The notes under the pieces: model-generated | Told to the model about the DNA's origin: nothing | Seen by the model: only the letters and a program-made list of their open reading frames with translations | Databases searched by the model: none | NCBI GenBank assembly: GCA_945889235.1 | Contig: CAMDBK010000055.1 | Span: 1 to 12,952, forward strand | DNA: 12,952 nt | From: Chitinophaga pinensis | GTDB lineage: Bacteria; Bacteroidota; Bacteroidia; SXHM01 | Reading direction: 5' to 3' | Shown here: piece by piece, positions 1-6,420 of the stretch | How positions within the stretch are numbered: position 1 is the stretch's first letter | How the letters are laid out: each line of letters begins with the position of its first letter | Program-made: the position numbers and the translations under genes

Positions 1-1499
1 AGACTGTTTTCGTTGATGTAATCCTTAAAATCGCCTTCTTCGCTGGCTGGGTTTTCTACTTTAAAGAGGCGGTCGTATTCCAGAACTTCCACCGGAACTG
101 CATCCGCAATATTTACCCAATGCACAGTGCCTTTTACTTTTAAGCCGGACGTATCACTTCCGCTGCGGCTTTCCGGAATATAAGTGCAATGCAATTCGGT
201 GATGTTGCCACTGGCATCTTTTATTGCATCGGTGCAGGTAATGATGTAAGCGCTTTTTAATCGCACCTGTTTGCCAACACTGAGGCGGAAAAACTTGCTG
301 GGTGCATTTTCCATATAGTCATCGCGCTCAATGTATATCTCGCGGCTGAAGGGAATAGCATGTGTTCCTGAATTTTCTACTTCCGGATTATTTTCGCCTG
401 AAAGTTGTTCGGTTTGTCCTTCCGGATAATTGGTGATGACCACTTTCAACGGGTTAAAAACCACCATCCTGCGAAGTGATGTTTTATTCAAATCCTCCCG
501 TACAAAAAATTCAAGCAATCCGATATCAATCAGGTTTTCGCGCTTCTGCACACCAACACGTTCTGCAAAATCACGGATAGATTTTGCGGTATAACCTCTT
601 CTGCGCATTCCCGAAATAGTTGGCATCCGCGGATCGTCCCAGCCGTTCACAAAATTCTCATTCACTAATTGCAAAAATTTACGTTTGCTCATTACCGTGT
701 AATTCACGTTCAGACGCGCAAACTCGTATTGTTTGGAAGGAAATATTTCCAACTTCTCAATGCACCAGTCATACAACGCACGGTGGGGAACAAACTCCAG
801 TGTGCAAATGCTGTGTGTTATATTTTCAATGGAATCACTTTGTCCGTGCGCGAAATCATACATCGGGTAAATGCACCATGTATTGCCGGTGCGATGGTGT
901 TGCGCAAATTTTATACGATACAAAAGCGGGTCGCGCAAAATCATGTTAGGTGATGCCATGTCAATTTTTGCACGCAATGTTTTGGAGCCTTCGGGGAATT
1001 CACCGTTTTTCATTTTCACGAAAAGCTCTTCGTTTTCCTGCGGGGTGCGGTCGCGGTAAGGACTGTTTTTTCCAGACTCGGTTGGTGTTCCTTTCATCGC
1101 AGCAATTTCTTCCGAAGTAGAATCGTCAACGTACGCTAATCCTTTGCGGATTAGCTTTAGCGCAAATTCATAAATCTGTGGAAAATAATCGCTGGCATAA
1201 AATTCATTCGCCCATTCGTAGCCCAGCCACTTGATATCTTCTTTTATACTGTCCACATATTCGGTGTCTTCAGTAACGGGATTGGTATCATCAAAACGCA
1301 AATTTGTTTTGCCTCCGTATTTTTTTGCCAAACCAAAATTGATGCAGATGGATTTGCTGTGCCCGATGTGTAAATACCCATTCGGTTCAGGCGGAAAGCG
1401 CGTGAGAATGCTTGTATATTTTCCTGATTTTAAATCAGCCTCAACAATTTCTTCAAGAAAATTGAGACCTTTTTCATCTTCTTTTTTTAATTCTTCCAT
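1..1499 (-). CDS. glnS: Glutaminyl-tRNA synthetase (GlnRS), 3' end cut by window edge
   Basis: Charges tRNA-Gln with glutamine in the cytoplasm (class I aminoacyl-tRNA synthetase). I translated this frame by hand: it is open from the ATG at 1499 down to the left edge, 499 codons with no stop. The N-terminus carries the class I signature RFPPEPNGYLHIGH (HIGH box at residues 44-47), and the second catalytic loop reads VMSKRK (269-274), the GlnRS form of KMSKS. Bacterial GlnRS is about 550 residues, so roughly 50 C-terminal residues of the anticodon-binding beta-barrel are missing. It lies 141 bp downstream of its paralogue gltX on the same strand. That gap holds two repeats and a TAGCTTTG promoter-like octamer, so glnS may have its own promoter as well as read-through from gltX. 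The presence of GlnRS implies direct glutaminylation rather than sole reliance on GatCAB. Identification is firm. Confidence 0.96.
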   Translation of the reverse strand, partial: MEELKKEDEKGLNFLEEIVEADLKSGKYTSILTRFPPEPNGYLHIGHSKSICINFGLAKKYGGKTNLRFDDTNPVTEDTEYVDSIKEDIKWLGYEWANEFYASDYFPQIYEFALKLIRKGLAYVDDSTSEEIAAMKGTPTESGKNSPYRDRTPQENEELFVKMKNGEFPEGSKTLRAKIDMASPNMILRDPLLYRIKFAQHHRTGNTWCIYPMYDFAHGQSDSIENITHSICTLEFVPHRALYDWCIEKLEIFPSKQYEFARLNVNYTVMSKRKFLQLVNENFVNGWDDPRMPTISGMRRRGYTAKSIRDFAERVGVQKRENLIDIGLLEFFVREDLNKTSLRRMVVFNPLKVVITNYPEGQTEQLSGENNPEVENSGTHAIPFSREIYIERDDYMENAPSKFFRLSVGKQVRLKSAYIITCTDAIKDASGNITELHCTYIPESRSGSDTSGLKVKGTVHWVNIADAVPVEVLEYDRLFKVENPASEEGDFKDYINENS

Positions 1500-1508
1500 T
1501 TTGTTTTT

Positions 1509-1528
1509 ACCACTAAGGGCACTAAGAA
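1509..1528. repeat. Short intergenic repeat, family A (CACTAAG type), partial copy
   Basis: ACCACTAAGGGCACTAAGAA contains two CACTAAG-type units 10 bp apart. The same words occur in both orientations at 3952-4009. It lies just upstream of the glnS start. It looks like a degenerate copy of a dispersed intergenic repeat; no function is evident. Confidence 0.6.
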
Positions 1529-1548
1529 TAGTGCCATTATTAATTGTG

Positions 1549-1556
1549 CAAAGCTA
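1549..1556 (-). promoter_or_regulatory. Candidate -7 element of a glnS promoter (TAGCTTTG)
   Basis: On the minus strand the octamer TAGCTTTG matches the Bacteroidota primary-sigma -7 consensus TAnnTTTG at every fixed position. It lies 49 nt upstream of the glnS ATG, giving a leader of about 40 nt. I see no convincing -33 TTG element at the expected distance, so this is a prediction from one box. Confidence 0.45.
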
Positions 1557-1570
1557 TAAAGATTGTATTT

Positions 1571-1630
1571 CTCTGCGGAACTCAGCGGTTACTTTTTACC
1601 GCAGAGGGCGCAGAGGTTTGCGCAGAGGGA
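1571..1630. repeat. Intergenic hairpin repeat, family B (GCAGAGG type)
   Basis: CTCTGCGG at 1571-1578 pairs imperfectly with ACCGCAGAGGGCGCAGAG at 1598-1615, and the unit GCAGAGG is then repeated at 1601-1607, 1610-1616 and 1622-1628. It ends 10 bp before the gltX stop codon, so on the minus strand it immediately follows gltX. It could protect or attenuate the gltX transcript, but there is no T-tract and it is not a canonical terminator. Confidence 0.6.
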
Positions 1631-1640
1631 AATCCGAGCT

Positions 1641-3176
1641 TTACTGTCGGGCTAATGTCGAAAGAAAATTATTTACCCGTTTCCCAACTTCTTCTTTTCC
1701 CAACAACACCATCAGGTCGGGAACGGCAGGGCCGCTGAGGTCACCTACAATACTGATGCGGGTAAATTTCATCAGGTCGCCTAATTTCAGTTGTTGCGTT
1801 TCTGCAAATTGTTTCAGCGAGTTTTCAATGGTTGCAGGAGAAAAATCTGAAACAGAATTTATAAAATCTCCAAGCTGTGATAATGCAGCAGCGTTTACTG
1901 AACCTAATTTCTTTAGCGCATCAGCACTGTAATTTACAGGAGCCTCAAAAACAAAAGCGTTTGCCAGTACAATATCATTCACAAACGAAACACGGTCTTT
2001 CAACAACGCACACACTTTTTTCAGAAACCCTAAATCTGTTACTCCGAATTTTTCTGTTGCCAAAGGAAGAATATGATTTGCCAAACGCTCATCCGAAGCA
2101 GTTTTAATGTAGTGCTCGTTGAACCACTTCGCTTTTTCAAAATTGAATTTTGCTCCGGCTTTATGCACGTGTTCCATGGAAAAAGCCTGAACTAATTCTT
2201 CCAGAGAATAAATCTCCTGTTCTGTTCCGGGGTTCCAGCCGAGGAAAGCGATAATGTTAATTACCGCCTCAGGCAAATAACCTTTCTCGCGGTAGCCGGA
2301 TGAAATTTCTCCTGTCTTCGGGTCTTTGAATTCTAAAGGAAAAACCGGAAATCCTAATTTATCACCATCGCGCTTGCTCAGTTTTCCGTTACCATCGGGT
2401 TTTAATAATAATGGTAAGTGCGCAAATTGCGGCATCTTGTTTTCCCAGCCTAAATAGCGATACAACAAGACATGCAAAGGCGCTGACGACAACCACTCTT
2501 CACCTCGGATAACGTGCGTAATCTGCATGGCGTAATCATCTGCAACATTAGCAAGGTGATATGTTGGCATTCCATCGCTCTTAAATAAAACCTTGTCATC
2601 CATCAGCGAAGTAGAGAACACCACTTCACCGCGAATTAAATCCTGAACTTTTACTTCCTCGTTTTCTGAAATCTTTATTCGAATAACATACTGTTCACCT
2701 GCACTGAGTTTTGCTGCAACTTCATCCGCAGAAAGCGTGAGCGAGTTTTTCATTTCCATGCGCACGGCAGAACCGTAAGCAGTAACAGGCGCTTTGGCAG
2801 CTTCCAGTTTTTTGCGCAAGGCATCCAACTCTTCCGATGTATCAAAGGCATAATAGGCATGTCCGCTTTTTATTAATTGCTCTGCATACTGGCGGTAGGT
2901 TTCTTTGCGGTCGCTCTGGCGGTAAGGCGCATGAGGACCATCACCAAAACCAACTCCTTCATTGGGTTCTATGCCGCACCATTTCAGTGAATCAATTATG
3001 TATTGTTCCGCACCTTCAACATAGCGCCCCTGATCAGTGTCTTCAATGCGGAGAATAAAATCCCCCCCGAGTTTCTTTGCAAAAAGGTAATTGTATAAAG
3101 CAGTGCGCACACCGCCAATATGTAAAGGCCCTGTGGGACTTGGGGCAAAACGGACACGAACTTTCTTGTTTTCCAT
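1641..3176 (-). CDS. gltX: Glutamyl-tRNA synthetase (GluRS)
   Basis: Attaches glutamate to tRNA-Glu (class I synthetase, cytoplasmic). 511 residues, normal for Bacteroidota GluRS. The N-terminus reads VRFAPSPTGPLHIGGVRTAL, with the HIGH-equivalent HIGG at residues 19-22. The KMSKS-equivalent KLSKR is at 265-269, followed by DGDKLGFPVFP. The all-helical anticodon-binding region fills the C-terminus. I chose the ATG at 3176 (MENKKV): the frame stays open five codons further to 3191, but that would place the start inside the predicted promoter and add residues not found in the family. A perfect -7 box ends 12 nt before this ATG, predicting a very short leader. It is divergent from the sigma factor gene and is followed by glnS on the same strand. 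Identification is firm. Confidence 0.97.
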   Translation of the reverse strand: MENKKVRVRFAPSPTGPLHIGGVRTALYNYLFAKKLGGDFILRIEDTDQGRYVEGAEQYIIDSLKWCGIEPNEGVGFGDGPHAPYRQSDRKETYRQYAEQLIKSGHAYYAFDTSEELDALRKKLEAAKAPVTAYGSAVRMEMKNSLTLSADEVAAKLSAGEQYVIRIKISENEEVKVQDLIRGEVVFSTSLMDDKVLFKSDGMPTYHLANVADDYAMQITHVIRGEEWLSSAPLHVLLYRYLGWENKMPQFAHLPLLLKPDGNGKLSKRDGDKLGFPVFPLEFKDPKTGEISSGYREKGYLPEAVINIIAFLGWNPGTEQEIYSLEELVQAFSMEHVHKAGAKFNFEKAKWFNEHYIKTASDERLANHILPLATEKFGVTDLGFLKKVCALLKDRVSFVNDIVLANAFVFEAPVNYSADALKKLGSVNAAALSQLGDFINSVSDFSPATIENSLKQFAETQQLKLGDLMKFTRISIVGDLSGPAVPDLMVLLGKEEVGKRVNNFLSTLARQ

Positions 3177-3188
3177 AATATAAGGCGC

Positions 3189-3196
3189 CAAAGATA
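3189..3196 (-). promoter_or_regulatory. Candidate -7 element of the gltX promoter (TATCTTTG)
   Basis: On the minus strand TATCTTTG fits the Bacteroidota TAnnTTTG consensus exactly, and the same octamer stands before metG at 10553-10560. Only 12 nt separate it from the gltX ATG, so the transcript would have a leader of a few nucleotides. No clear -33 TTG is visible; repeat family E occupies that position. Confidence 0.55.
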
Positions 3197-3205
3197 GCCA
3201 CTAAT

Positions 3206-3252
3206 TACACGAATTTTCACTAATTAATTCGTGTAAATTCGTGAAATTCGTG
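3206..3252. repeat. Intergenic repeat, family E (AATTCGTG type) with perfect hairpin
   Basis: TACACGAATT (3206-3215) and AATTCGTGTA (3226-3235) form a perfect 10-bp inverted repeat with a 10-nt loop. AATTCGTG then recurs as direct repeats at 3226-3233, 3236-3243 and 3245-3252. The element fills the space between the gltX promoter box and the sigma factor gene, where the gltX -33 region should be. Confidence 0.7.
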
Positions 3253-3277
3253 TCTCCACCCAACCTCGCCCCTTTTT

Positions 3278-3300
3278 CCTTCGTGTATAGGTAACGAAGG
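3278..3300. repeat. Small inverted repeat upstream of the sigma factor gene
   Basis: CCTTCGT (3278-3284) and ACGAAGG (3294-3300) form a perfect 7-bp stem with a 9-nt loop, about 50 bp before the sigma factor ATG. It could be an operator, a leader hairpin or another dispersed repeat; the sequence alone does not decide. Confidence 0.4.
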
Positions 3301-3348
3301 GCTGTGTTTTGCCGTTTTTGTAACTTGCTGAGGTTTTCAGAGCAAAAG

Positions 3349-3933
3349 ATGAACATAGAACAGGGACTTTTACGGCAATGTATTGATAAAGACCGCAAGG
3401 CACAGTTCGCCCTGTATAAACAGAGTTATAGTTTTCTGATGAGTATTTGTGTCCGTTATACCAACAACCGCGAAGATGCCCAAAGCCTTTTGAATCTGGG
3501 TTTTCTGAAGTTGCTCAACAACCTTGAAAAATATAAAGAGGAAATTCCTTTTGGTTTGTGGGCAAGGCGCGTGATGATCAATACTATTATTGACGAATAC
3601 CGCAAAAACAAAAAGGAAAAAGAGCTTTTAGAGTATCATGATTTTACCGACCGTAACGATGATGAAACGTTGACCGAGGTGAATGATGCCATCAAACGAA
3701 TGGATGTACAGGAAATACAAAACCATATTGACAAGCTGCCCAATGTAAGCCGCAGAGTTTTCAATATGTTTGTGGTAGATGGATTCGGACATAAAGAAAT
3801 TGCACTGATGTTGGGTATGAGTGAAGGCACCAGCAAATGGCATTTGAATAATGCAAGAGAAAAACTGAAAGTTATGATAAACTTCTCGACTACGCTCGAA
3901 GTGACAAAAGAATTAAAAACAAAAACAGCATAA
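3349..3933 (+). CDS. ECF-type sigma-70 family RNA polymerase sigma factor
   Basis: A 194-residue alternative sigma factor that would direct RNA polymerase to a dedicated promoter set. Region 2 spans about residues 10-80 (core binding and -10 recognition, including FGLWARRVMINTIIDEYRK at 68-86). An acidic linker with DRNDDE follows. Region 4 is about 113-176, with the helix-turn-helix GHKEIALMLGMSEGTSKWHL at 137-156. The ATG at 3349 (MNIEQ) is preferred; a GTG at 3304 would add 15 residues with no counterpart in the sigma fold. The last residues, from about 178, are encoded by a copy of dispersed repeat family D and lie beyond region 4. The gene is followed after 89 bp by a Dma-like anti-sigma gene, which marks it as a cell-surface-signalling sigma factor. 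I saw no consensus primary promoter upstream, so autoregulation is possible. Confidence 0.93.
   Translation: MNIEQGLLRQCIDKDRKAQFALYKQSYSFLMSICVRYTNNREDAQSLLNLGFLKLLNNLEKYKEEIPFGLWARRVMINTIIDEYRKNKKEKELLEYHDFTDRNDDETLTEVNDAIKRMDVQEIQNHIDKLPNVSRRVFNMFVVDGFGHKEIALMLGMSEGTSKWHLNNAREKLKVMINFSTTLEVTKELKTKTA
3881..3905. repeat. Dispersed repeat, family D variant, inside the 3' end of the sigma gene
   Basis: ACTTCTCGACTACGCTCGAA followed by GTGAC is a variant of the family D element (ACTACGCTC core and GTGAC end shared with the copies at 4242 and 9600). ACTTC (3881-3885) and GAAGT (3898-3902) can pair, extended by TCGA/TCG. It codes for residues 178-186 (N-F-S-T-T-L-E-V-T), after region 4. Confidence 0.6.
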
Positions 3934-3951
3934 AGACAAAGAAAAAGATTC

Positions 3952-4009
3952 ACCACGAAAAGCACTAAGCACACTAAGTTTTTCTAAGTGACCTTGTGAC
4001 CTTAGTGGT
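3952..4009. repeat. Intergenic repeat, family A (CACTAAG/CTTAGTG), full copy
   Basis: ACCAC (3952-3956) pairs with GTGGT (4005-4009), and CACTAAG (3963-3969) pairs with CTTAGTG (4001-4007). CTAAGT words recur between them. It fills most of the 89-bp gap between the sigma factor and anti-sigma genes and ends 13 bp before the anti-sigma ATG, so a hairpin here would lie in the leader of the second cistron. Confidence 0.65.
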
Positions 4010-4022
4010 AAAAGAAAACAGC

Positions 4023-5249
4023 ATGACTAAGAAGGATAAAACTGAAAATATCATAAAAGACAAGCTCGACAGCCGTGAGTTTGCCTTTGATGAAAAAGCA
4101 TGGGTAGGCATGGAAAACCTGCTTGATGCAGTTGAAAAAAGGAAGAAAAGAGCCTTTTTCTGGTATTTTTCTGCGAGTATGTTGGTGGTTTTGGTGGCGG
4201 GGGGGATTTATTATTATAGCCAGAAAGTAGATAATGGAAATGTCACCCTGAGTCCTTCGACTACGCTCAGGATAAACTCTGTCGAAGGGCAAAAAGCATC
4301 AAAAACTGCCGATTTTGATAAAAAAGTACCAGTCTTAACTCAATCAGAGGCGTCCGGAACACAGTCAGAGGCGTCCGGAACACAGTCAGAGGTCTCCGGA
4401 ACTCAGTTGGAGGTCTCCGGAACTCAGTCAGAGGCGTCCGGAACACAGTCGGAGGTTTCCGGAACACAGTCAGAGCTCTCCGGAACACAGTCGGAGGTCT
4501 CTGGAACACAGGTTGAAGTAAAAGAAACAGCCGAAACCACAGCCGATTCTTCCAAAACAGCGCAAAAAGACTCTCTTTCATTAGCTGAAACCAGCAAAAA
4601 CCCATTAACCGCCCCCGGTAAAGAAACCAAAAATGCTTGGGGTGTTGTGGCAGGTGCCGGGTATTGGTTTCCGTATCAATCAACACTTGGAGCAACGGAC
4701 AGAAAAGGCGTAATTGGGTTTACAGGCGGTATTTATTACCAAAGGGCTCTAAGCAAACGCATAGAACTTGGCTTAAGCGTAGTTTATTCAAGTCGCGGTG
4801 CCCTTAATTATGATAAAACCATTATCAACACCGAATTTGGCTTTGGAATAGAAAGCGATAAAACAACTATTTCGCCACAGACATTGCATTATATAACTAT
4901 TCCGTTGTATGTGAGATTTAACCTATCTCAGCGCAGTCATATTAATATAGGTGCCGGTTATTATCAACTGCTTGCTGTTACCTCTAAAATAACCCATACC
5001 ACCGAAAACAGTTTCGGGGTTCTTGAAAGCAGCAGCGAAAAACAAACAGGTGACCATCCAGGCTTTAGGAAAAATGACGTGTCGGCTTTTATAGGGTATG
5101 AGTTCACTTTATTTGATAGAATGAATACAGGCTTACAATTCAGTTATGGTTTTTATGATATTACCAATAACAGTTATAATAATGTGAAAGGAAATGACCG
5201 CAACATCTCCCTCCAACTCCAACTCAAATACGATTTAATCCGTCATTGA
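4023..5249 (+). CDS. Dual membrane-spanning anti-sigma factor (Dma-like): anti-sigma segment, TM helix, repeat linker, C-terminal beta-barrel
   Basis: 408 residues. Residues 1-44 form a charged cytoplasmic segment with the pattern ENIIKDKLDSREFAFDEKAW, typical of the N-termini of proteins encoded beside Bacteroidota ECF sigma factors. One hydrophobic helix follows (about 45-65, FFWYFSASMLVVLVAGGIYYY). Residues 66-203 are a low-complexity Ser/Thr/Glu/Gln linker with eight heptads of TQSE(A/V/L)SG type (106-161). From about 204 to 408 there are alternating amphipathic strands with glycine and aromatic residues (GVVAGAGYWFPY, GFTGGIYYQRALSKRIELGL), ending LQLQLKYDLIRH, as in porin-like beta-barrels. 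This order matches the Dma family described in Bacteroides thetaiotaomicron, in which one chain crosses both membranes. The ATG at 4023 is preferred over a GTG at 3996 that lies inside a repeat. The function is inferred from architecture and its sigma neighbour. Confidence 0.82.
   Translation: MTKKDKTENIIKDKLDSREFAFDEKAWVGMENLLDAVEKRKKRAFFWYFSASMLVVLVAGGIYYYSQKVDNGNVTLSPSTTLRINSVEGQKASKTADFDKKVPVLTQSEASGTQSEASGTQSEVSGTQLEVSGTQSEASGTQSEVSGTQSELSGTQSEVSGTQVEVKETAETTADSSKTAQKDSLSLAETSKNPLTAPGKETKNAWGVVAGAGYWFPYQSTLGATDRKGVIGFTGGIYYQRALSKRIELGLSVVYSSRGALNYDKTIINTEFGFGIESDKTTISPQTLHYITIPLYVRFNLSQRSHINIGAGYYQLLAVTSKITHTTENSFGVLESSSEKQTGDHPGFRKNDVSAFIGYEFTLFDRMNTGLQFSYGFYDITNNSYNNVKGNDRNISLQLQLKYDLIRH
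4242..4289. repeat. Dispersed repeat, family D, inserted in frame in the Dma-like linker
   Basis: GTCACCCTGAG (4242-4252) is identical to the start of the intergenic copy at 9600. It is followed by CCTTCGAC (4254-4261), which is perfectly complementary to GTCGAAGG (4281-4288). The element adds no stop and encodes residues 74-89 (VTLSPSTTLRINSVEG) of the periplasmic linker, just after the membrane helix. Confidence 0.75.
4338..4505 (+). repeat. 21-bp coding tandem repeat (8 full units and a partial ninth)
   Basis: Eight consecutive 21-bp units encode heptads TQSEASG, TQSEASG, TQSEVSG, TQLEVSG, TQSEASG, TQSEVSG, TQSELSG and TQSEVSG; a ninth, partial unit (TQVEV) follows. Each full unit contains TCCGGA or the near form TCTGGA. 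Copies differ by one to a few bases, so the array could change length by replication slippage or recombination without breaking the frame. Confidence 0.95.
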
Positions 5250-6404
5250 TTGTATGGTAAAACTCTACCAGGAATTATTTCTCGCAAAGTCGCAAAGTCT
5301 TTAATCTTTCTCTGCGCCTTTGCGAGCCTATTTATTACCTCCTGCCACAAACCTGATGACCCTGATACCAACGAACCCGACCCCGTTTTCTATATCAACG
5401 CAACTTTAGACAATGTCCCGCTTGAAATCAATGCCGGCAAATACAACTATTATATGTATTCGGATTATGCGTTGGACAGTAATGATGTTTTCAACTTCTC
5501 CGGTGAATTCAGAAAAACCGATTGCAGCGATTGCCGCAACACATTGAAAATAGCATTCAATAATTATAAAGCCGATGCAGTGCCATCCACAGCAATTGAC
5601 GGAGCAAGTTTCCCGGTAAGCTACCTGCCTTTTGCTATACCCGGAGGTGTGCCCGCTACTTACAGTGTAAAGTTTACTCCGCTTACTTCCGGTGGTCAGC
5701 CACTAAGCTATTTATGGGATTTTGGTGATGGCAGTACCTCCACCGATGCAAGCCCTACACATGTTTACGCTAATACTGCTATTTATCAGGTCGGACTTAC
5801 CGTTAATTATGCTTCAGGCTGCAGCAGCAATATCAGCAATCCCCTGAACTGTGGTGTTACCTCTCTTTCCTGCGATGCCGGTTTTATACTTTCAGCCGTT
5901 GATACAACTACAGTAGCCCTTACTTCAAGTTCGGGCGGAACAGGCCCATGGACTTACGACTGGGACTTTGGTGACGGCAGTGCACACGACATTACCGCCA
6001 ATCCAACTCACACCTTTGCCAATGCAGGTGTTTACCAGGTTTGCCTTACAACTATCAGTAGCGACAGTTGCACCAACACCCGCTGTCTCAACGTAGCCAC
6101 CGAAAATCCGGGAACCTGCTCTATCCGTTATTCTACAACCGTTGCTGCCATCACCAATCCCTTCAACCTCTTAAATGCAGTTGTTGAATGGACTGATATA
6201 AATGGAAATCATTTTACATCCGACAATTCTGCCCAACCCTCATCAAGCTATTTTAAAATAAACAGTGTTGAAGATTATGATAATAACGAGAACGGGCAGA
6301 AAACTAAAAAACTAAACCTCAGTATAAGCTGCGTTTTATATAACGGAAGCAATACTATACAACTTGAAAATGCGGCAGCGGTGATTGCAGTGGCGTATCC
6401 ATGA
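5250..6404 (+). CDS. Surface-type lipoprotein with two PKD domains, coupled to the anti-sigma gene
   Basis: 384 residues. The N-terminus has a basic stretch (SRKVAK), a hydrophobic core (SLIFLCAFASLF) and the lipobox ITSC, with Cys32 the predicted lipidated residue. The next residues, HKPDDPDTNEPD, are acidic and resemble Bacteroidota lipoprotein export signals, which suggests the outer face of the outer membrane. PKD domain 1 is about 136-195 and PKD domain 2 about 209-283, each with WDFGDGS and a PTH.(Y/F) turn. Residues 290-384 are a domain I do not recognise. The only in-frame start is TTG at 5250, directly after the TGA of the anti-sigma gene, which suggests translational coupling. An ATG at 5254 is in another frame and stops after 16 codons. 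The signal peptide is encoded by a hairpin repeat. Role unknown; a partner of the beta-barrel is plausible. Confidence 0.85.
   Translation: MYGKTLPGIISRKVAKSLIFLCAFASLFITSCHKPDDPDTNEPDPVFYINATLDNVPLEINAGKYNYYMYSDYALDSNDVFNFSGEFRKTDCSDCRNTLKIAFNNYKADAVPSTAIDGASFPVSYLPFAIPGGVPATYSVKFTPLTSGGQPLSYLWDFGDGSTSTDASPTHVYANTAIYQVGLTVNYASGCSSNISNPLNCGVTSLSCDAGFILSAVDTTTVALTSSSGGTGPWTYDWDFGDGSAHDITANPTHTFANAGVYQVCLTTISSDSCTNTRCLNVATENPGTCSIRYSTTVAAITNPFNLLNAVVEWTDINGNHFTSDNSAQPSSSYFKINSVEDYDNNENGQKTKKLNLSISCVLYNGSNTIQLENAAAVIAVAYP
5281..5326. repeat. Hairpin repeat, family C (CTCGCAAAG/CTTTGCGAG), inside the lipoprotein signal peptide
   Basis: CTCGCAAAGTCGCAAAG (5281-5297) and CTCTGCGCCTTTGCGAG (5310-5326) are inverted copies matching at 15 of 17 positions, with a 12-nt loop. 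A second copy of the right-arm sequence is in the intergenic space at 6469-6494. Here the element encodes residues 11-26 of the lipoprotein: the basic n-region and most of the hydrophobic core. Confidence 0.8.
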
Positions 6405-6420
6405 AACACCCCACTCCCGA

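Noticed and set aside
620..949. Plus-strand open frames overlapping glnS (also at 669 and 1231)
   Set aside because: They are antisense to a well-conserved synthetase, have no recognisable motifs and no promoter.
3304..3348. GTG start adding 15 residues to the sigma factor
   Set aside because: The added residues (MFCRFCNLLRFSEQK) have no place in the sigma fold, and the ATG at 3349 fits the usual length.
3996..4022. GTG start adding nine residues to the anti-sigma protein
   Set aside because: It lies inside repeat family A; the ATG at 4023 gives the expected charged N-terminus.
4199..4205. Run of seven G in the membrane-helix codons of the Dma-like gene, a possible phase-variation tract
   Set aside because: A run of the same length (C7 on the plus strand, 3062-3068) occurs in the essential gltX gene, so G7 is not special here.
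4338..4505. The 21-bp tandem array as a CRISPR array
   Set aside because: The units are contiguous with no spacers and keep the reading frame.
4267..4695. Minus-strand frame with Arg/Pro/Phe-rich repeats (VFRRPPTEF type)
   Set aside because: It is the antisense reading of the 21-bp coding repeats and has no independent support.
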